64,000 nucleotides of DNA from Legionella rowbothamii (GTDB taxonomy: Bacteria > Pseudomonadota > Gammaproteobacteria > Legionellales > Legionellaceae). The stretch is taken from NCBI RefSeq assembly GCF_900639985.1, contig NZ_CAAAIM010000008.1, forward strand, positions 140,050 through 204,049, read 5' to 3'. Every line of letters begins with the position of its first letter. The stretch's first letter is position 1. Positions 1 through 9,170 of the stretch are shown piece by piece. Made by a program: the position numbers and the translations under genes. Under the pieces are notes generated by a model, which saw nothing but the letters and a program-made list of their open reading frames with translations, was not told the origin of the DNA and ran no database searches.

Positions 1-913
1 TAGGGCCTAAAGTTGTTTCCGGATCATCAGAACGCCCTAAGCGATACTGTTTTACGAGCTGCACTGATTTAGCTAAAAACTCATCATAAATATCCTGATG
101 TACATAAACACGCTCTATTCCACAACAGGATTGACCCGAATTAAAAAAAGCACCATCCATAACCGTTTCTACTGCATGTTGCAAATCAGCATCTGAGCGT
201 ACATAGGCCGGATCTTTTCCTCCTAGCTCTAAGCCTATATGAATGAAGCGGCCAGCCGCGGCACGCTCCACCATCTCTCCGCCCGCAACAGAGCCTGTGA
301 AGGCAACCGCATTGATGTTCGCAGAATGAATTAATTGTTCGGTGTCGGCATGATTCAAGTGCAAATATTGAAAAATACCTTCTGGCAAGCGTGCTTCGTG
401 AAATCCTTGTGCCAATCGCTCAGCAACCAACGGTGTTTGCGCAGAGCTTTTCAATAACACTGCATTTCCTGCCATAATTGCAGGAATCACCGAATTAACC
501 GCAGTAAGAAAGGGATAATTCCAAGGCGAAATTACCAAATTAATTCCCAAGGGCTCTCGTTTAATGTATCGAACAAAGCCTTCCTTTTCGGGTAACTCAA
601 TAGGCTCAAGAGCTGTCTTGGCTATCGCAATCATGTATCTTGCCCGCTCTTCAAATCCGTTAATTTCTCCTTGGGTATAACGGATGGGTCGTCCCATTTG
701 CCAGCTCAGTTCCAAAGCAATTGCTTCCTTATTGGCCACAACGATATCCACTGCCGCCTGGCAATACTCCTCACGTTCGGCAAGGGAAGCACGACTCCAT
801 AATTTTTGTGCTGTACCTGCTTTTTCCAGTGCCAAATCTATATCTTGCTGCGTTGCAAAGGTACGCTCTACATAAACCGAATTATCAATAGGAGAATACG
901 TTTTAAATTTCAT
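1..913 (-). CDS. aldehyde dehydrogenase, NAD(P)-dependent (3' end outside the window)
   Basis: The minus-strand reading frame opens at the ATG at 911-913 and runs off the left edge, so about 304 N-terminal residues are visible. It oxidises an aldehyde to an acid with NAD(P)+. Family signatures are present in order: the cofactor-binding stretch ending in SPWNYPF, the FTGS loop (VAFTGSVAGG), the general-base glutamate in LELGGKDP, and the catalytic cysteine in FFNSGQSCCGIERVYV. The start lies only 8 bp after the stop of the glutamine-synthetase-like gene on the same strand, so the two are probably cotranscribed. Pairing with a PuuA-like ligase suggests a PuuC-like role in polyamine or amino-alcohol breakdown, but this is inferred from context; substrate specificity cannot be read from the visible part. 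Confidence 0.93.
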   Translation of the reverse strand, partial: MKFKTYSPIDNSVYVERTFATQQDIDLALEKAGTAQKLWSRASLAEREEYCQAAVDIVVANKEAIALELSWQMGRPIRYTQGEINGFEERARYMIAIAKTALEPIELPEKEGFVRYIKREPLGINLVISPWNYPFLTAVNSVIPAIMAGNAVLLKSSAQTPLVAERLAQGFHEARLPEGIFQYLHLNHADTEQLIHSANINAVAFTGSVAGGEMVERAAAGRFIHIGLELGGKDPAYVRSDADLQHAVETVMDGAFFNSGQSCCGIERVYVHQDIYDEFLAKSVQLVKQYRLGRSDDPETTLGP

Positions 914-921
914 TTTTTTCC

Positions 922-2292
922 CTAAATAATTTCAAAATAACGATCTAATTCCCAATCGGTAACATGTCTTCTGAATTCGCGCTCTTCCCATTCCCGGGTC
1001 GCTGCAAAATGAGCCACGAAATCGGAGCCAAACAAGGCATGTGCGGCTTGTGACGCTTTAAGATTTTGTGCGGCATCCCATAAGGTCCGTGGCAAAGCTA
1101 GTTCTTTATCATGAGCTTGTGCGTATGCATTTCCTTTAATTTCTGCTCGAGGTTCCATTTCCTGTTCAATCCCATACAAGCCCGAGCCGATTGCTGCAGC
1201 CAAAGCAAGATAGGGGTTTGCATCAGCAGATCCTAAACGATATTCAATCCGTTGTGATTTTTCATTTCCCGGAATTACTCGCAATGCCGTAGTGCGGTTT
1301 TCTACGCCCCAGGTTGCATCGGTAGGTGCCCAATAGCCTGGGATCAAACGCGAATAACTGTTGATTGTGGGAGAAAACAGCGCTAACAATTCAGGCATTA
1401 GCACTTGTTGCCCCGCTAAAAAATGGCGTTGGGTTCGACTCATATTGTATGCATTTGCAGGATCGTAAAATGCAGAGCCCCCTTCCAAATGTCTAAGGGA
1501 AAGATGAATATGCCCACTTTGTCCCGGATAGTCCATCGACCACTTCGCCATAAAGGTGGCCATTTTTTGGTTACGCTGGGCCAATATCTTCATAAAAGTT
1601 TTAAAGAGCGCGGCCTTATCACCTGCATTCATTGCCGAGTCAACTGCAATCGCCGCCTCAATTACCCCAGGACCTGTTTCCGTATGCAGTCCTTCGATGG
1701 GAAAATCCATTGCCTCACTCATGTGTAAAATTTGATGATAAAATTCGGCATGGACCGTATTACGGAGGATAGAATAACCAAAATTATCTGGGGTAAGTGT
1801 TTTTAAATTACGAAAACCTTTGGCCCGAACACTTTCAGCTGTTTCATCAAAAACGAAAAATTCGTATTCCAATGCAGCATAAACATCAAAACCCATATTT
1901 TTTGCTTTTTCAAGGACGCGTCTTAACACTGCACGAGGGCAAATAGCCTCAGCCTTTTCAGCAAACTCCGCCAGAAATAATAATTGATTGTCTTCTACAA
2001 CTAACTCACGACAGCTGGAAGGAATAATGCGCACATTTGCATCGGGATAACCTGTATGCCAACCCGTGTAACTGACATTATCGTAAAGCTGATCTTTGGC
2101 GTCCCAACCCAAAATTACATCACAAAATGCAAAGCCATTATCCAAAGCGGAAAAAAACTTATTGCGACTCATATACTTGCCAAGCATCACACCATCGATA
2201 TCAAAAATCCCCACTTTGACATGGGTTAATTGCCTCTCTTCAACAATGCGTTTTGCGTCTTCTGCAGTCTTCACTTCACGTGGATTGAGCAT
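922..2292 (-). CDS. glutamine synthetase family protein (gamma-glutamylpolyamine synthetase-like)
   Basis: A 456-residue glutamine-synthetase-fold enzyme with ATP-dependent gamma-glutamyl ligase chemistry. The catalytic-domain motifs are in the expected order: EYEFFVFDE near residue 145, HTETGPGVIEAAI near 205, SGHIHLSL near 260, and the arginine-rich WGVENRTTALRVIPG followed by RIEYRLGSADANPYLALAA around 325-365. The length is close to E. coli PuuA and to other non-assimilatory GS homologues, and shorter than type III GS. The start is an ATG preceded by AAGGATATAAA. The neighbouring aldehyde dehydrogenase 8 bp downstream supports a Puu-like gamma-glutamylation pathway. A housekeeping glutamine synthetase role is less likely, because no glnB/ntr genes are nearby and the sequence is PuuA-like. 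Confidence 0.88.
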   Translation of the reverse strand: MLNPREVKTAEDAKRIVEERQLTHVKVGIFDIDGVMLGKYMSRNKFFSALDNGFAFCDVILGWDAKDQLYDNVSYTGWHTGYPDANVRIIPSSCRELVVEDNQLLFLAEFAEKAEAICPRAVLRRVLEKAKNMGFDVYAALEYEFFVFDETAESVRAKGFRNLKTLTPDNFGYSILRNTVHAEFYHQILHMSEAMDFPIEGLHTETGPGVIEAAIAVDSAMNAGDKAALFKTFMKILAQRNQKMATFMAKWSMDYPGQSGHIHLSLRHLEGGSAFYDPANAYNMSRTQRHFLAGQQVLMPELLALFSPTINSYSRLIPGYWAPTDATWGVENRTTALRVIPGNEKSQRIEYRLGSADANPYLALAAAIGSGLYGIEQEMEPRAEIKGNAYAQAHDKELALPRTLWDAAQNLKASQAAHALFGSDFVAHFAATREWEEREFRRHVTDWELDRYFEII

Positions 2293-2402
2293 TTTATATC
2301 CTTATGTATTTATCCTTAAAATTCCTACGTGTTCATCTTATTAAAAAACAATAATCACAATAGCAAGAGAAACTATCACTGGGAAGAGATATAAAATCTT
2401 AT

Positions 2403-3401
2403 TCAAATAAAATAGAGTCCTGCAGCAAACATGATATAAAATAATCCAAAGTACGCTAACCGAGCTCCTGCTAAGGCACTTTTTTGTACCAATAGATACA
2501 AACCAAAAATTGACAATAATGTAATTACAGCCCCCCATATTGAAGCCTTATCTAAAATCCATGGAGTAAAAAATAGCCCCAGAGCACTCGGAACGGTAGC
2601 TTGAATCATCATTGCGCCACTGATGTTCGCCAGAGCTAATATTTGTTTTCCTTGGCGCACCCAGATCACTGCATTCATGATTTCTGGTAGTTCTGTCGCG
2701 ATGGGACTTAACAACAAGGCCACCATTTGTGGCGGCAATCCAAAAATAGGGCCAATAATTCCCAATTGGTGGACAAATACATGCGAGCTTATAAAAATAA
2801 TAATTAAAGACAGTATCGTTTGTAGCAATGCCCAGGATTGCGAGGGATTTGTATCACGAGGTCTTATTTTTAGAGGCTCTATAAAATCCAAATGTTCGGG
2901 ATCGTCTTCTCCTTGCATTTCCTGCCGAACATAAAGTGCATAAGCAATGAGAAATGCTATCCCAAGCCAAGGCTTGAATGAAAAAGCAAATAATCCAAGT
3001 GCTATTTTAAAGATAAAAATGCTCATGAACCAGCACTGATCTTTTCCCAAACGACGCTCTGTAATCTTTGATATGAGTTTTTTTCCATGATTATTTTTTT
3101 GCGTAATAAACACCCAGCCAACCACAGCATAGGCAATTGTTGCCAAAACTAATGGACCACCTATTGCAGCCCCGATGCCAATATTTTTTTGCTCCGGTGT
3201 ATTACCAAAAACCACAGCAACAAAAGTTACCACACTCTCAGGAAGCGCCGTGCCAAATGCAGCCAAGATGGTTCCGGTGGCATTTTTTGTTACATTAAAT
3301 TTATACCCCACCCATTCAATGGCGTTAACAAAAAATTCACAGGAAAGATAAATAACACAAGCCGAGACCAATAATAAAATTAAAGTAATAATCACATCCA
3401 T
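2403..3401 (-). CDS. sodium/calcium exchanger family membrane protein (CaCA)
   Basis: A 332-residue polytopic inner-membrane protein with the two inverted alpha-repeats of cation/calcium antiporters. The first repeat carries GTALPESVVTFVAVVFG at about residues 52-68. The second carries SPIATELPEIMNAVIWVRQ at about 233-251. The acidic residue in each LPE motif is the expected ion ligand. A cytoplasmic loop rich in charged residues (roughly 105-185) separates the halves. The start ATG is preceded by AAGGATGG. It most likely exchanges Ca2+ for Na+ or H+; the ion pair cannot be told from sequence. The flanking genes show no functional link. Confidence 0.88.
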   Translation of the reverse strand: MDVIITLILLLVSACVIYLSCEFFVNAIEWVGYKFNVTKNATGTILAAFGTALPESVVTFVAVVFGNTPEQKNIGIGAAIGGPLVLATIAYAVVGWVFITQKNNHGKKLISKITERRLGKDQCWFMSIFIFKIALGLFAFSFKPWLGIAFLIAYALYVRQEMQGEDDPEHLDFIEPLKIRPRDTNPSQSWALLQTILSLIIIFISSHVFVHQLGIIGPIFGLPPQMVALLLSPIATELPEIMNAVIWVRQGKQILALANISGAMMIQATVPSALGLFFTPWILDKASIWGAVITLLSIFGLYLLVQKSALAGARLAYFGLFYIMFAAGLYFI

Positions 3402-3809
3402 CCTTAAAATCTATCGTTTCAACGGGAGGAGCCAATAATCGCACTTACTTAAGTTTTTCTTACCCAATAATACTCACGAATTACCGTAGCTTGAGCATGC
3501 CCATGCGTGTCTTTTAAGTCGAATAACACTTAAGCAAACACCATTGTTAAACCTGAATCCCATTGATTAGTGTACTAAATTATTAAGATAGTGACCAAAA
3601 AATGAATTTAAATTATAGGATTGAGGAATATCTTTTTTCAAAATTAACAAGTTCAGTATTTTTGTGACTTAAAGAGAGGGCTGAAGCTGCACCAGGAGCA
3701 ACTACACTGGATTCGCAATAAAAAAGTCTAAATCAAAAGAAAATCCTTTCCAAGTCAATATTATTTTACTAGGCTATATGCTTAAAATTATGGGTGTCAC
3801 TCCCAAATG

Positions 3810-3962
3810 GCACTTACTTAAGCCTAAGTTCTGACCCTCCCTACGTCACCCGGCTTGGGCGTATGATCCAGAAGCTCAATGTGCGGAGTGCGATCTCTGG
3901 ATTCCGCAAACAAATCTGAAACGCAGATATGGGTGAACTTGAGGTAAACAACTTAAGTAAGC
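3810..3962. repeat. MITE-like segment bounded by inverted CTTACTTAAG termini, upstream of norB
   Basis: GCACTTACTTAAG occurs at 3810-3822 and its inverted form CTTAAGTAAGC at 3952-3962, so about 150 bp is bounded by imperfect inverted repeats. A further direct copy of GCACTTACTTAAG lies at 3441-3453. The right terminus ends 27 bp before the norB start codon, so the element sits in the norB leader or promoter. One plus-strand frame between the termini reads DPEAQCAECDLWIPQTNLKR before a stop, possibly a coding relic. The rest of the 588-bp gap 3402-3989 shows no gene. Confidence 0.45.
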
Positions 3963-3989
3963 CCCAAAAAGACATAAGGATCGTGCACG

Positions 3990-6314
3990 ATGATTAATGC
4001 AACTCAAGATACAGCTATGGAAAATACAGATAAAGTTTCCAATGTACTGAAATGGATTCTGTTAGTTACCGCAATTTTATGTTTTATTGTTTTAATTTGG
4101 GGTACATATAAAACCTACCAACTTGCCCCACCGCTACCACAAAAATTTCAATCGCCTACAGGGCAAATCGTCATGACCGCAGATGATATTGTTGCTGGTA
4201 AAGCAGGTTTTCAGCGTGCGGATTTAATGGATTACGGTAGCCTTTATGGCATGGGCTCTTCTTTTGGAGAAGATTACACTGCAAAATACTTAGTGCGTTT
4301 AGGGCGCCTTATTGAAGATAAAATGGCGCAACAACAATTTACTAAACCTTTCGTAAGCTTGTCTGAAGGTGACCAATATATGGTACGTAAAGCCATGCAA
4401 CAGGATTTGCAACAAACGAATTTAAGCCAGCCCACATCCATTTTATCGCAGGCAGTTGCTGATGCTATTTTGCAATTAAGAAATGAGATTTCCCAAAGCT
4501 TATTAAATCATAATGCCGAACTTGGCTGGACCAAAGCCTATAGCCTGGATCAGCAAAGTGCCTTACAAACAGCTGATTTTCTTATTTATTCTTCCTTAAC
4601 TACAATTGCACATCGCCCTGGTAAAAATAGCTCTTATACCAACAATTGGCCCTATGAGCCAACAATGGGTAATACGCCAACAACCCATACATTTTACTGG
4701 ACTTGGATCTCATTTTGCTTTGTCTTTTTAGGTTTTGGAGCCGTACTTTATATCTATCATCGTTACCTCAGTTCGCCTGATGAAGCGCTACGAACCCCAA
4801 TATTTATGAGCTTTGCCCCCCTTACCCCAAGCCAGCGTAAAACGGGACAGTATTTTGTGGTAGTGGCGTTCGTGTTTTTGCTGCAGATAGGTGTCGGAGC
4901 AATTTTGGCACATTATTACACAGAACGGACTGGTTTCTACGGCATTCGCATCAACGATTATTTGCCCTTTAATTTCTTGCGCGATGTACACATTCAAACA
5001 CCGATTGTTTGGATTGCCCTATCCTGGATTAGTGGAGCCATATTTTTATCACCTATCATCAGCAAAAAAGAAGCCAAGCACCAGGGATTCTTTGTCGATT
5101 TGCTCTTTTGGGTCACTCTGTTTATCGTGGCGGGAGCAATTGTTGGTGATTATTTAGGGATCATGGGGTATGTAAATCAAGCTTGGTTTTGGATAGGAAA
5201 CCAAGGCCTATCTTATTTACAGCTTGGCCGTCTATGGCAAATTGCTTTTTGTTTAGGGCTTTTTCTGTGGAGCTTTATTGTGTTCCGAGGAATGTGGCCT
5301 AGCTGGGAAAATTTAAAAACCGCTACGAAGCAATTTTGGACGGGAAGAATCCGCCTAGAACACCTGTTTTGGGCAAGCACCCTGAATGTTGCCATATTAT
5401 ATTGCTTTGGAATGATTCCATTAACTGGAATTGAAAAGTCGTTTACTATTACCGATTTTTGGCGTTGGTGGGTGGTACATTTGTGGGTAGAGCAATCATT
5501 TGAGTTTTTCGCGGCATGTGCCACAGCTTATCTGTTGATGGGAACAGGCTTGGTATCACGAGTACTTGCAGAACGGACTATGTATTTTGAAACCATTCTG
5601 GTCTTTTTAGGTGGGGTGATTGGTACAGGACACCACTGGTATTGGACCGGAACACCAGATATCTGGGTTCCTCTTGGTTCGATGTTTTCGTTTATTGAAG
5701 TATTACCCTTGGTCTTGCTGATTATTGATGCCATTGAGCAACGTATATTGATTAAGCGTCAAGGAGCCTTTGCCTATAATCTGGCGTTTATGTATATTTT
5801 AGGCGCTTCATTTTGGAACTTCGTTGGTGCCGGTGTGTTCGGAGGGGGAACTCTTAATGCCCCATTGGTGAATTATTACGAACATGGAACCTTCTTAACC
5901 TTAAACCATGCGCATACAGCCTTATTCGGAGCCTTTGGCCTATTAGGGCTTGGTTTAGTTTATTTCTGCTTACGTTATGCCGCAGGAGATCGCCTACCTT
6001 GGAGTGAGCGTTTAGGCACTTGGGCATTTTGGCTGTATAATATTGGGTTGTTATTGTGGATCACACTAAATTTCTTCCCTATAGGCTGGGCGCAATTGAT
6101 GGATGTATATGAGCATGGCTTTGCTCATGCGCGAAGTATTGAGTTTTATAATACAACCTTGTTATGGCAATGGCTGCGATTACCAGGAGACGTTGTTTTT
6201 GCGCTTGGAGCAGTATTTATGGCCTATGATTTTATTAAAAAATTAGGCCCTTTTTTCCCTAAATTTGCAAAAACCAGAACTGAGGAACAATTACCAATCC
6301 GAGAACATTTTTAA
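3990..6314 (+). CDS. norB: quinol-dependent nitric oxide reductase
   Basis: A 774-residue single-chain nitric oxide reductase (qNOR) that reduces two NO to N2O at the inner membrane using quinol electrons. The N-terminal membrane anchor (about residues 20-45) and the following periplasmic domain correspond to a fused NorC-like part without a haem c motif. Haem/non-haem-iron ligands of the haem-copper oxidase superfamily are recognisable: HLWVEQSFEFFAA near 497, GTGHHWYW near 545, and LNHAHTALFGAFG near 636. The length matches qNOR rather than the shorter cNOR. The start ATG is preceded by AAGGATCGTGCACG. It is single-copy and monocistronic, ending at a strong terminator. The likely role is detoxifying host or environmental NO; no NO-sensing regulator is encoded next to it. 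Confidence 0.96.
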   Translation: MINATQDTAMENTDKVSNVLKWILLVTAILCFIVLIWGTYKTYQLAPPLPQKFQSPTGQIVMTADDIVAGKAGFQRADLMDYGSLYGMGSSFGEDYTAKYLVRLGRLIEDKMAQQQFTKPFVSLSEGDQYMVRKAMQQDLQQTNLSQPTSILSQAVADAILQLRNEISQSLLNHNAELGWTKAYSLDQQSALQTADFLIYSSLTTIAHRPGKNSSYTNNWPYEPTMGNTPTTHTFYWTWISFCFVFLGFGAVLYIYHRYLSSPDEALRTPIFMSFAPLTPSQRKTGQYFVVVAFVFLLQIGVGAILAHYYTERTGFYGIRINDYLPFNFLRDVHIQTPIVWIALSWISGAIFLSPIISKKEAKHQGFFVDLLFWVTLFIVAGAIVGDYLGIMGYVNQAWFWIGNQGLSYLQLGRLWQIAFCLGLFLWSFIVFRGMWPSWENLKTATKQFWTGRIRLEHLFWASTLNVAILYCFGMIPLTGIEKSFTITDFWRWWVVHLWVEQSFEFFAACATAYLLMGTGLVSRVLAERTMYFETILVFLGGVIGTGHHWYWTGTPDIWVPLGSMFSFIEVLPLVLLIIDAIEQRILIKRQGAFAYNLAFMYILGASFWNFVGAGVFGGGTLNAPLVNYYEHGTFLTLNHAHTALFGAFGLLGLGLVYFCLRYAAGDRLPWSERLGTWAFWLYNIGLLLWITLNFFPIGWAQLMDVYEHGFAHARSIEFYNTTLLWQWLRLPGDVVFALGAVFMAYDFIKKLGPFFPKFAKTRTEEQLPIREHF

Positions 6315-6322
6315 TCATTCAT

Positions 6323-6348
6323 AAACCTGGTTGCTTGCAACCAGGTTT
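6323..6348 (+). terminator. Strong hairpin after norB
   Basis: AAACCTGGTTG and CAACCAGGTTT form a perfect 11-bp stem around the loop CTTG, 9 bp after the norB stop codon. A T-containing tract follows. Confidence 0.75.
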
Positions 6349-6497
6349 CCATTTTCCTGATCAATATCCCAGATAACCCACCGAATAATTTTATATTAAA
6401 CGTCTAGATAATTAACTATTTGTTGCTACACTAGACTCTGTACGAGCCTCTTGTTAGTAACAAGAGAATTTAGTCACAAAATCAAGGATGAACAATA

Positions 6498-7511
6498 ATG
6501 ACTACAGCACAAGTATCAATGTATCGATTAAAAACCGCACTACGCTCTTTAATCGCGATTTATCGTTTACCTCAAGAACAAATAGATGCTTTTTTGCGTT
6601 CCTACGAGAGCTTTAACAAAGAAATGTCCGATGAGAATGAAGAGCAGAGTATTGCGAATTATTATTCTGTTCTCAATCATCTTTGTGCTCTGGGTGAAGT
6701 AGAAAAAATGTATATTCCCCCAGTAATGGATCTAGCTAAAGGAATATATGACAACCAGATCTTATTCGAAGAAAAAATGAGTAATGATTTAAATATTAAA
6801 GAAGGTGATAAAGTTTTAGATATGGGCTGTGGTAGAGGGCGCGTGGCTGCTCATGTAGCTACGATGACGAAGGCCACCGTTACCGGATTTAATATTGATG
6901 ATGTGCAGCTAGCGAGTGCTAAAGAATATGTCTCCTTAAATCAGTTAACTGACAAATGCCAATTTATAAAAGCAAATTTGAATGAGCCCTTTCCTTTTGC
7001 CAATAATTCCTTCGATTCCTTATATCAAATCCAAGTTTTAACTTATGCGAAAAACAAAGAACAACTCTTTGCCGAAATGTTTCGTGTGCTTAAGCCTGGA
7101 GGAAAAATATCCTTCTTAGATTGGGTACAACTGGATAATTACGATATGAAGAATGAACATCATCGTGATTTACTAAAACGCGTAAAACCCTTAATTGGCG
7201 CAATTGACACCCCTACCCCTGACGAAATTAAAAATACATTGGAAAAGGCTGGCTTTAAGGTGCTTTTAAATAAAGATATAAGTATTGGCGGCCATCAAGC
7301 ACCGCTCATAGAAAAAGCGGATAAATATTATGAGCATATGCAAAAATTAGTGTACTTCATGGTTAAATTACACCTGTTACCTAAACACTTTAAGATATTA
7401 TTTGACCGATTTGCACAAGATGGAGAGTCCTTTATTGAAGCAGATCAATTAGGCCTTTTTACCACTAGTTGTCAAACAATAGCAGAAAAGCCTGGTGCGA
7501 GTCTTCACTAA
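6498..7511 (+). CDS. SAM-dependent methyltransferase (sterol C-24 methyltransferase-like)
   Basis: A 337-residue class I methyltransferase. The SAM-binding core begins at about residue 110 with VLDMGCGRGRVAAHVA, followed by the acidic TGFNIDD strand end, a motif II region around FDSLYQIQVLTY, and the motif III region VLKPGGKISFLDW. The N-terminal part has the layout IANYYSVLNHLCALG...FEEKMSNDL, which resembles the lead-in of sterol/cyclopropane-type methyltransferases. The C-terminal about 120 residues are a lipid-substrate-type extension. It is monocistronic, with AAGGATGAACAATA before the ATG, and is flanked by hairpins on both sides. The substrate is probably a lipid or small hydrophobic molecule; this is inference from family resemblance. 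Confidence 0.82.
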   Translation: MTTAQVSMYRLKTALRSLIAIYRLPQEQIDAFLRSYESFNKEMSDENEEQSIANYYSVLNHLCALGEVEKMYIPPVMDLAKGIYDNQILFEEKMSNDLNIKEGDKVLDMGCGRGRVAAHVATMTKATVTGFNIDDVQLASAKEYVSLNQLTDKCQFIKANLNEPFPFANNSFDSLYQIQVLTYAKNKEQLFAEMFRVLKPGGKISFLDWVQLDNYDMKNEHHRDLLKRVKPLIGAIDTPTPDEIKNTLEKAGFKVLLNKDISIGGHQAPLIEKADKYYEHMQKLVYFMVKLHLLPKHFKILFDRFAQDGESFIEADQLGLFTTSCQTIAEKPGASLH

Positions 7512-7560
7512 AGTTGCAAGCGACCAGGCCTAATAATATTATACTGCTAAATTCAGGATC

Positions 7561-7586
7561 AATGGGGCCAGTTGTCTGGCCCCATT
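7561..7586 (+). terminator. Hairpin after methyltransferase gene
   Basis: AATGGGGCCAG and CTGGCCCCATT make a perfect 11-bp stem around TTGT, about 50 bp after the stop codon. There is no long T-run, so termination strength is uncertain. Confidence 0.55.
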
Positions 7587-7659
7587 GATAACTTGATTGA
7601 TAGCGCACAATGCGCATATCATAGGGTTAAACCAGCCTAACGTCAGTACTCTAGAAGCC

Positions 7660-7977
7660 ATGTCCGAGAAAATTTATTGGGTTTATATTTTACGTTGTGC
7701 TAATCAAAGCTATTACACAGGATATACAGATAATCTTGAAAAACGTTTTCAAGAGCATCTTTCAGGAAAAGGCAGTAAATATACGCGCAGCTTTAAACCC
7801 ACCGCAATTGCTCAAAACTGGATGATTAAAACAGGTAAACCGATAGCGATGCGCATAGAACGCTATATTAAAAAACTATCTAAAGCTCAAAAAGAGCAAC
7901 TCATAGCCAATCCTTATTCGGATACATTAATCAACATATTATCCAATGAAAAAGACCTACATAAGCCACATAGCTAA
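7660..7977 (+). CDS. GIY-YIG nuclease family protein (UPF0213/YhbQ type)
   Basis: The frame is open from 7597, but the family usually begins just before the GIY-YIG motif, so the ATG at 7660 (MSEKIYWVYILRC) is preferred, giving about 105 residues. The motif reads WVYILRCANQSYYTGYT, followed by the conserved arginine in NLEKRFQEH and KGSKYTRSFKP. A lysine-rich helix, MRIERYIKKLSKAQKEQL, replaces the usual R-E segment. These single-domain proteins are predicted DNA nucleases of poorly known role, possibly repair. Its 3' end overlaps the convergent glutaredoxin-MauE gene by 21 bp. Confidence 0.87.
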   Translation: MSEKIYWVYILRCANQSYYTGYTDNLEKRFQEHLSGKGSKYTRSFKPTAIAQNWMIKTGKPIAMRIERYIKKLSKAQKEQLIANPYSDTLINILSNEKDLHKPHS

Positions 7978-8700
7978 AGCCATTCCAATCATCATTAGAT
8001 TCTCAGTAAGAGAAATAAAACCTAGTGGTACATTGCTGTCAGCCCCAACACAAGCACATTTCAATTCACGTTTATCAATATAAACGGCTTTAAATACCGA
8101 AAAGGCTCCTATGCAGCCGATAAACAAGGCGATTGGAATGGAAAGCCAATTCAGCGCATGTGCAATCATCAATACACCCGCTAGCGCTTCTGCAAAAGGA
8201 TAAATATAGCTATAAGGAACCCAACGTTTGGCTAAAAGGTCGTAATTTAGAAACATGGTTGAAAAGCCTTCGATATTCTGTAACTTCAACAGCGCAAGAA
8301 CCACCATGCTAAAAGAAATAAACCATCCTAAAGCTCTTGCTGTAAACGGGTTATGGAAAAAAGCATAGCTCGTTGCCAGAGCCATAAGTGCTGTGAGAAC
8401 AAAAAGTACTATTACTGGACGATAACTCGTTTCTTTAGGGTCACGTACTTTTTTGCCAAAATAACGGCATAAATCATCATAGCCCCCAATCCGATCCCCA
8501 TTGATAAATGTTTGTGGAGTGGTCTTAACATTATGTTTCTCTTTGAAGAGATCCACCTCTTCGCGACTGGTAAGCCAGTTGTCTTCTACACTATAACCTC
8601 GACGTTGCAACAAATCTTTTGCCTTAAGACCATAAGGACAGGTATGTTTTGGCATTACCATACGATATAGAATGGCTTTTCTAGCGACTATACTGTTCAT
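7957..8700 (-). CDS. glutaredoxin / MauE-like membrane fusion protein
   Basis: Residues 1-85 form a glutaredoxin domain with the redox motif CPYG followed by KTTPQTFINGDRIGGYDDL, the cis-proline and glutathione-binding region. The rest is a four-helix MauE/DoxX-like membrane domain (hydrophobic stretches near 95-115, 120-140, 165-190 and 215-235). Such fusions are predicted to move reducing equivalents across or within the inner membrane. An upstream in-frame ATG exists at 8721. The ATG at 8700 is chosen because GGAG lies 7 bp before it, and that ribosome site would be inside the coding region of the longer form. It is divergent from a MerR-type regulator and shares a MerR-type promoter with it, so it is probably its target. 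Confidence 0.85.
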   Translation of the reverse strand: MNSIVARKAILYRMVMPKHTCPYGLKAKDLLQRRGYSVEDNWLTSREEVDLFKEKHNVKTTPQTFINGDRIGGYDDLCRYFGKKVRDPKETSYRPVIVLFVLTALMALATSYAFFHNPFTARALGWFISFSMVVLALLKLQNIEGFSTMFLNYDLLAKRWVPYSYIYPFAEALAGVLMIAHALNWLSIPIALFIGCIGAFSVFKAVYIDKRELKCACVGADSNVPLGFISLTENLMMIGMALAMWLM

Positions 8701-8727
8701 TTTAATTCTCCATTGATACATAATTCA

Positions 8728-8759
8728 AATATAGAGTATGTACTATGGTACGGAGTCAA
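8728..8759 (-). promoter_or_regulatory. MerR-type promoter/operator for the glutaredoxin-MauE gene
   Basis: Reading the minus strand, a TTGACT -35 box (8754-8759) and a TATATT -10 box (8728-8733) are separated by 20 bp. That is the over-long spacer typical of MerR-activated promoters. The spacer opens CCGTACCATAGTAC, an imperfect dyad resembling copper- and mercury-class MerR operators. It lies between two divergent genes, as expected for regulation of both. Confidence 0.7.
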
Positions 8760-8762
8760 GCG

Positions 8763-9170
8763 ATGAATAATAAAACCATTAGCGAATTTGCTAAATCATG
8801 TGGGGTTGGGGTCGAAACTATTCGTTATTATCAACGCAAAGAACTCCTTCATGTTCCCTCACTTAGCAACGAATTAAGCGCGGGAAAAATAAGACGTTAT
8901 GGTGATAAGGATATACATCGTTTGAAGTTTATCCTTTCAGCCAAAAAAGCAGGCTTTACCTTAAACGAGATAAAAGAACTATTAGAATTAGATGCTAAAA
9001 ATGATCGGGAGCGTGTAAGGGAATTAGCTCAAAAACGGGTTGCGAAACTTAATCTAAAAATTACCGAGTTAACTGAGGCTCGAAACTCCCTCTCACGCTT
9101 GGTGGAAGAATGTAGGGACAGTAAATCTGCCCCCTGCCCCATTCTTCTCACCTTTGATAAAGGCAGCTAA
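8763..9170 (+). CDS. MerR-family transcriptional regulator, thiol/metal-sensing type
   Basis: About 135 residues. The N-terminal winged helix-turn-helix reads ISEFAKSCGVGVETIRYYQR, then ELLHVPS and the wing, followed by a dimerisation helix (residues about 75-110). The C-terminus ends CRDSKSAPCPIL, two cysteines seven residues apart as in CueR-type metal-binding loops. The first-half cysteine of mercury MerR is absent. The frame is open from 8745, but the ATG at 8763 has GGAG 7 bp before it and starts directly at the family N-terminus. The target is probably the divergent glutaredoxin-MauE gene. The inducer may be Cu(I), Au, Hg or thiol stress; sequence does not decide. Confidence 0.88.
   Translation: MNNKTISEFAKSCGVGVETIRYYQRKELLHVPSLSNELSAGKIRRYGDKDIHRLKFILSAKKAGFTLNEIKELLELDAKNDRERVRELAQKRVAKLNLKITELTEARNSLSRLVEECRDSKSAPCPILLTFDKGS

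Noticed and set aside
1423..1728. Long plus-strand frames inside the glutamine-synthetase-like gene and similar antisense frames elsewhere (for example 44991-45212, 17925-18242)
   Set aside because: They are opposite strong genes with clear families and have no independent signals.
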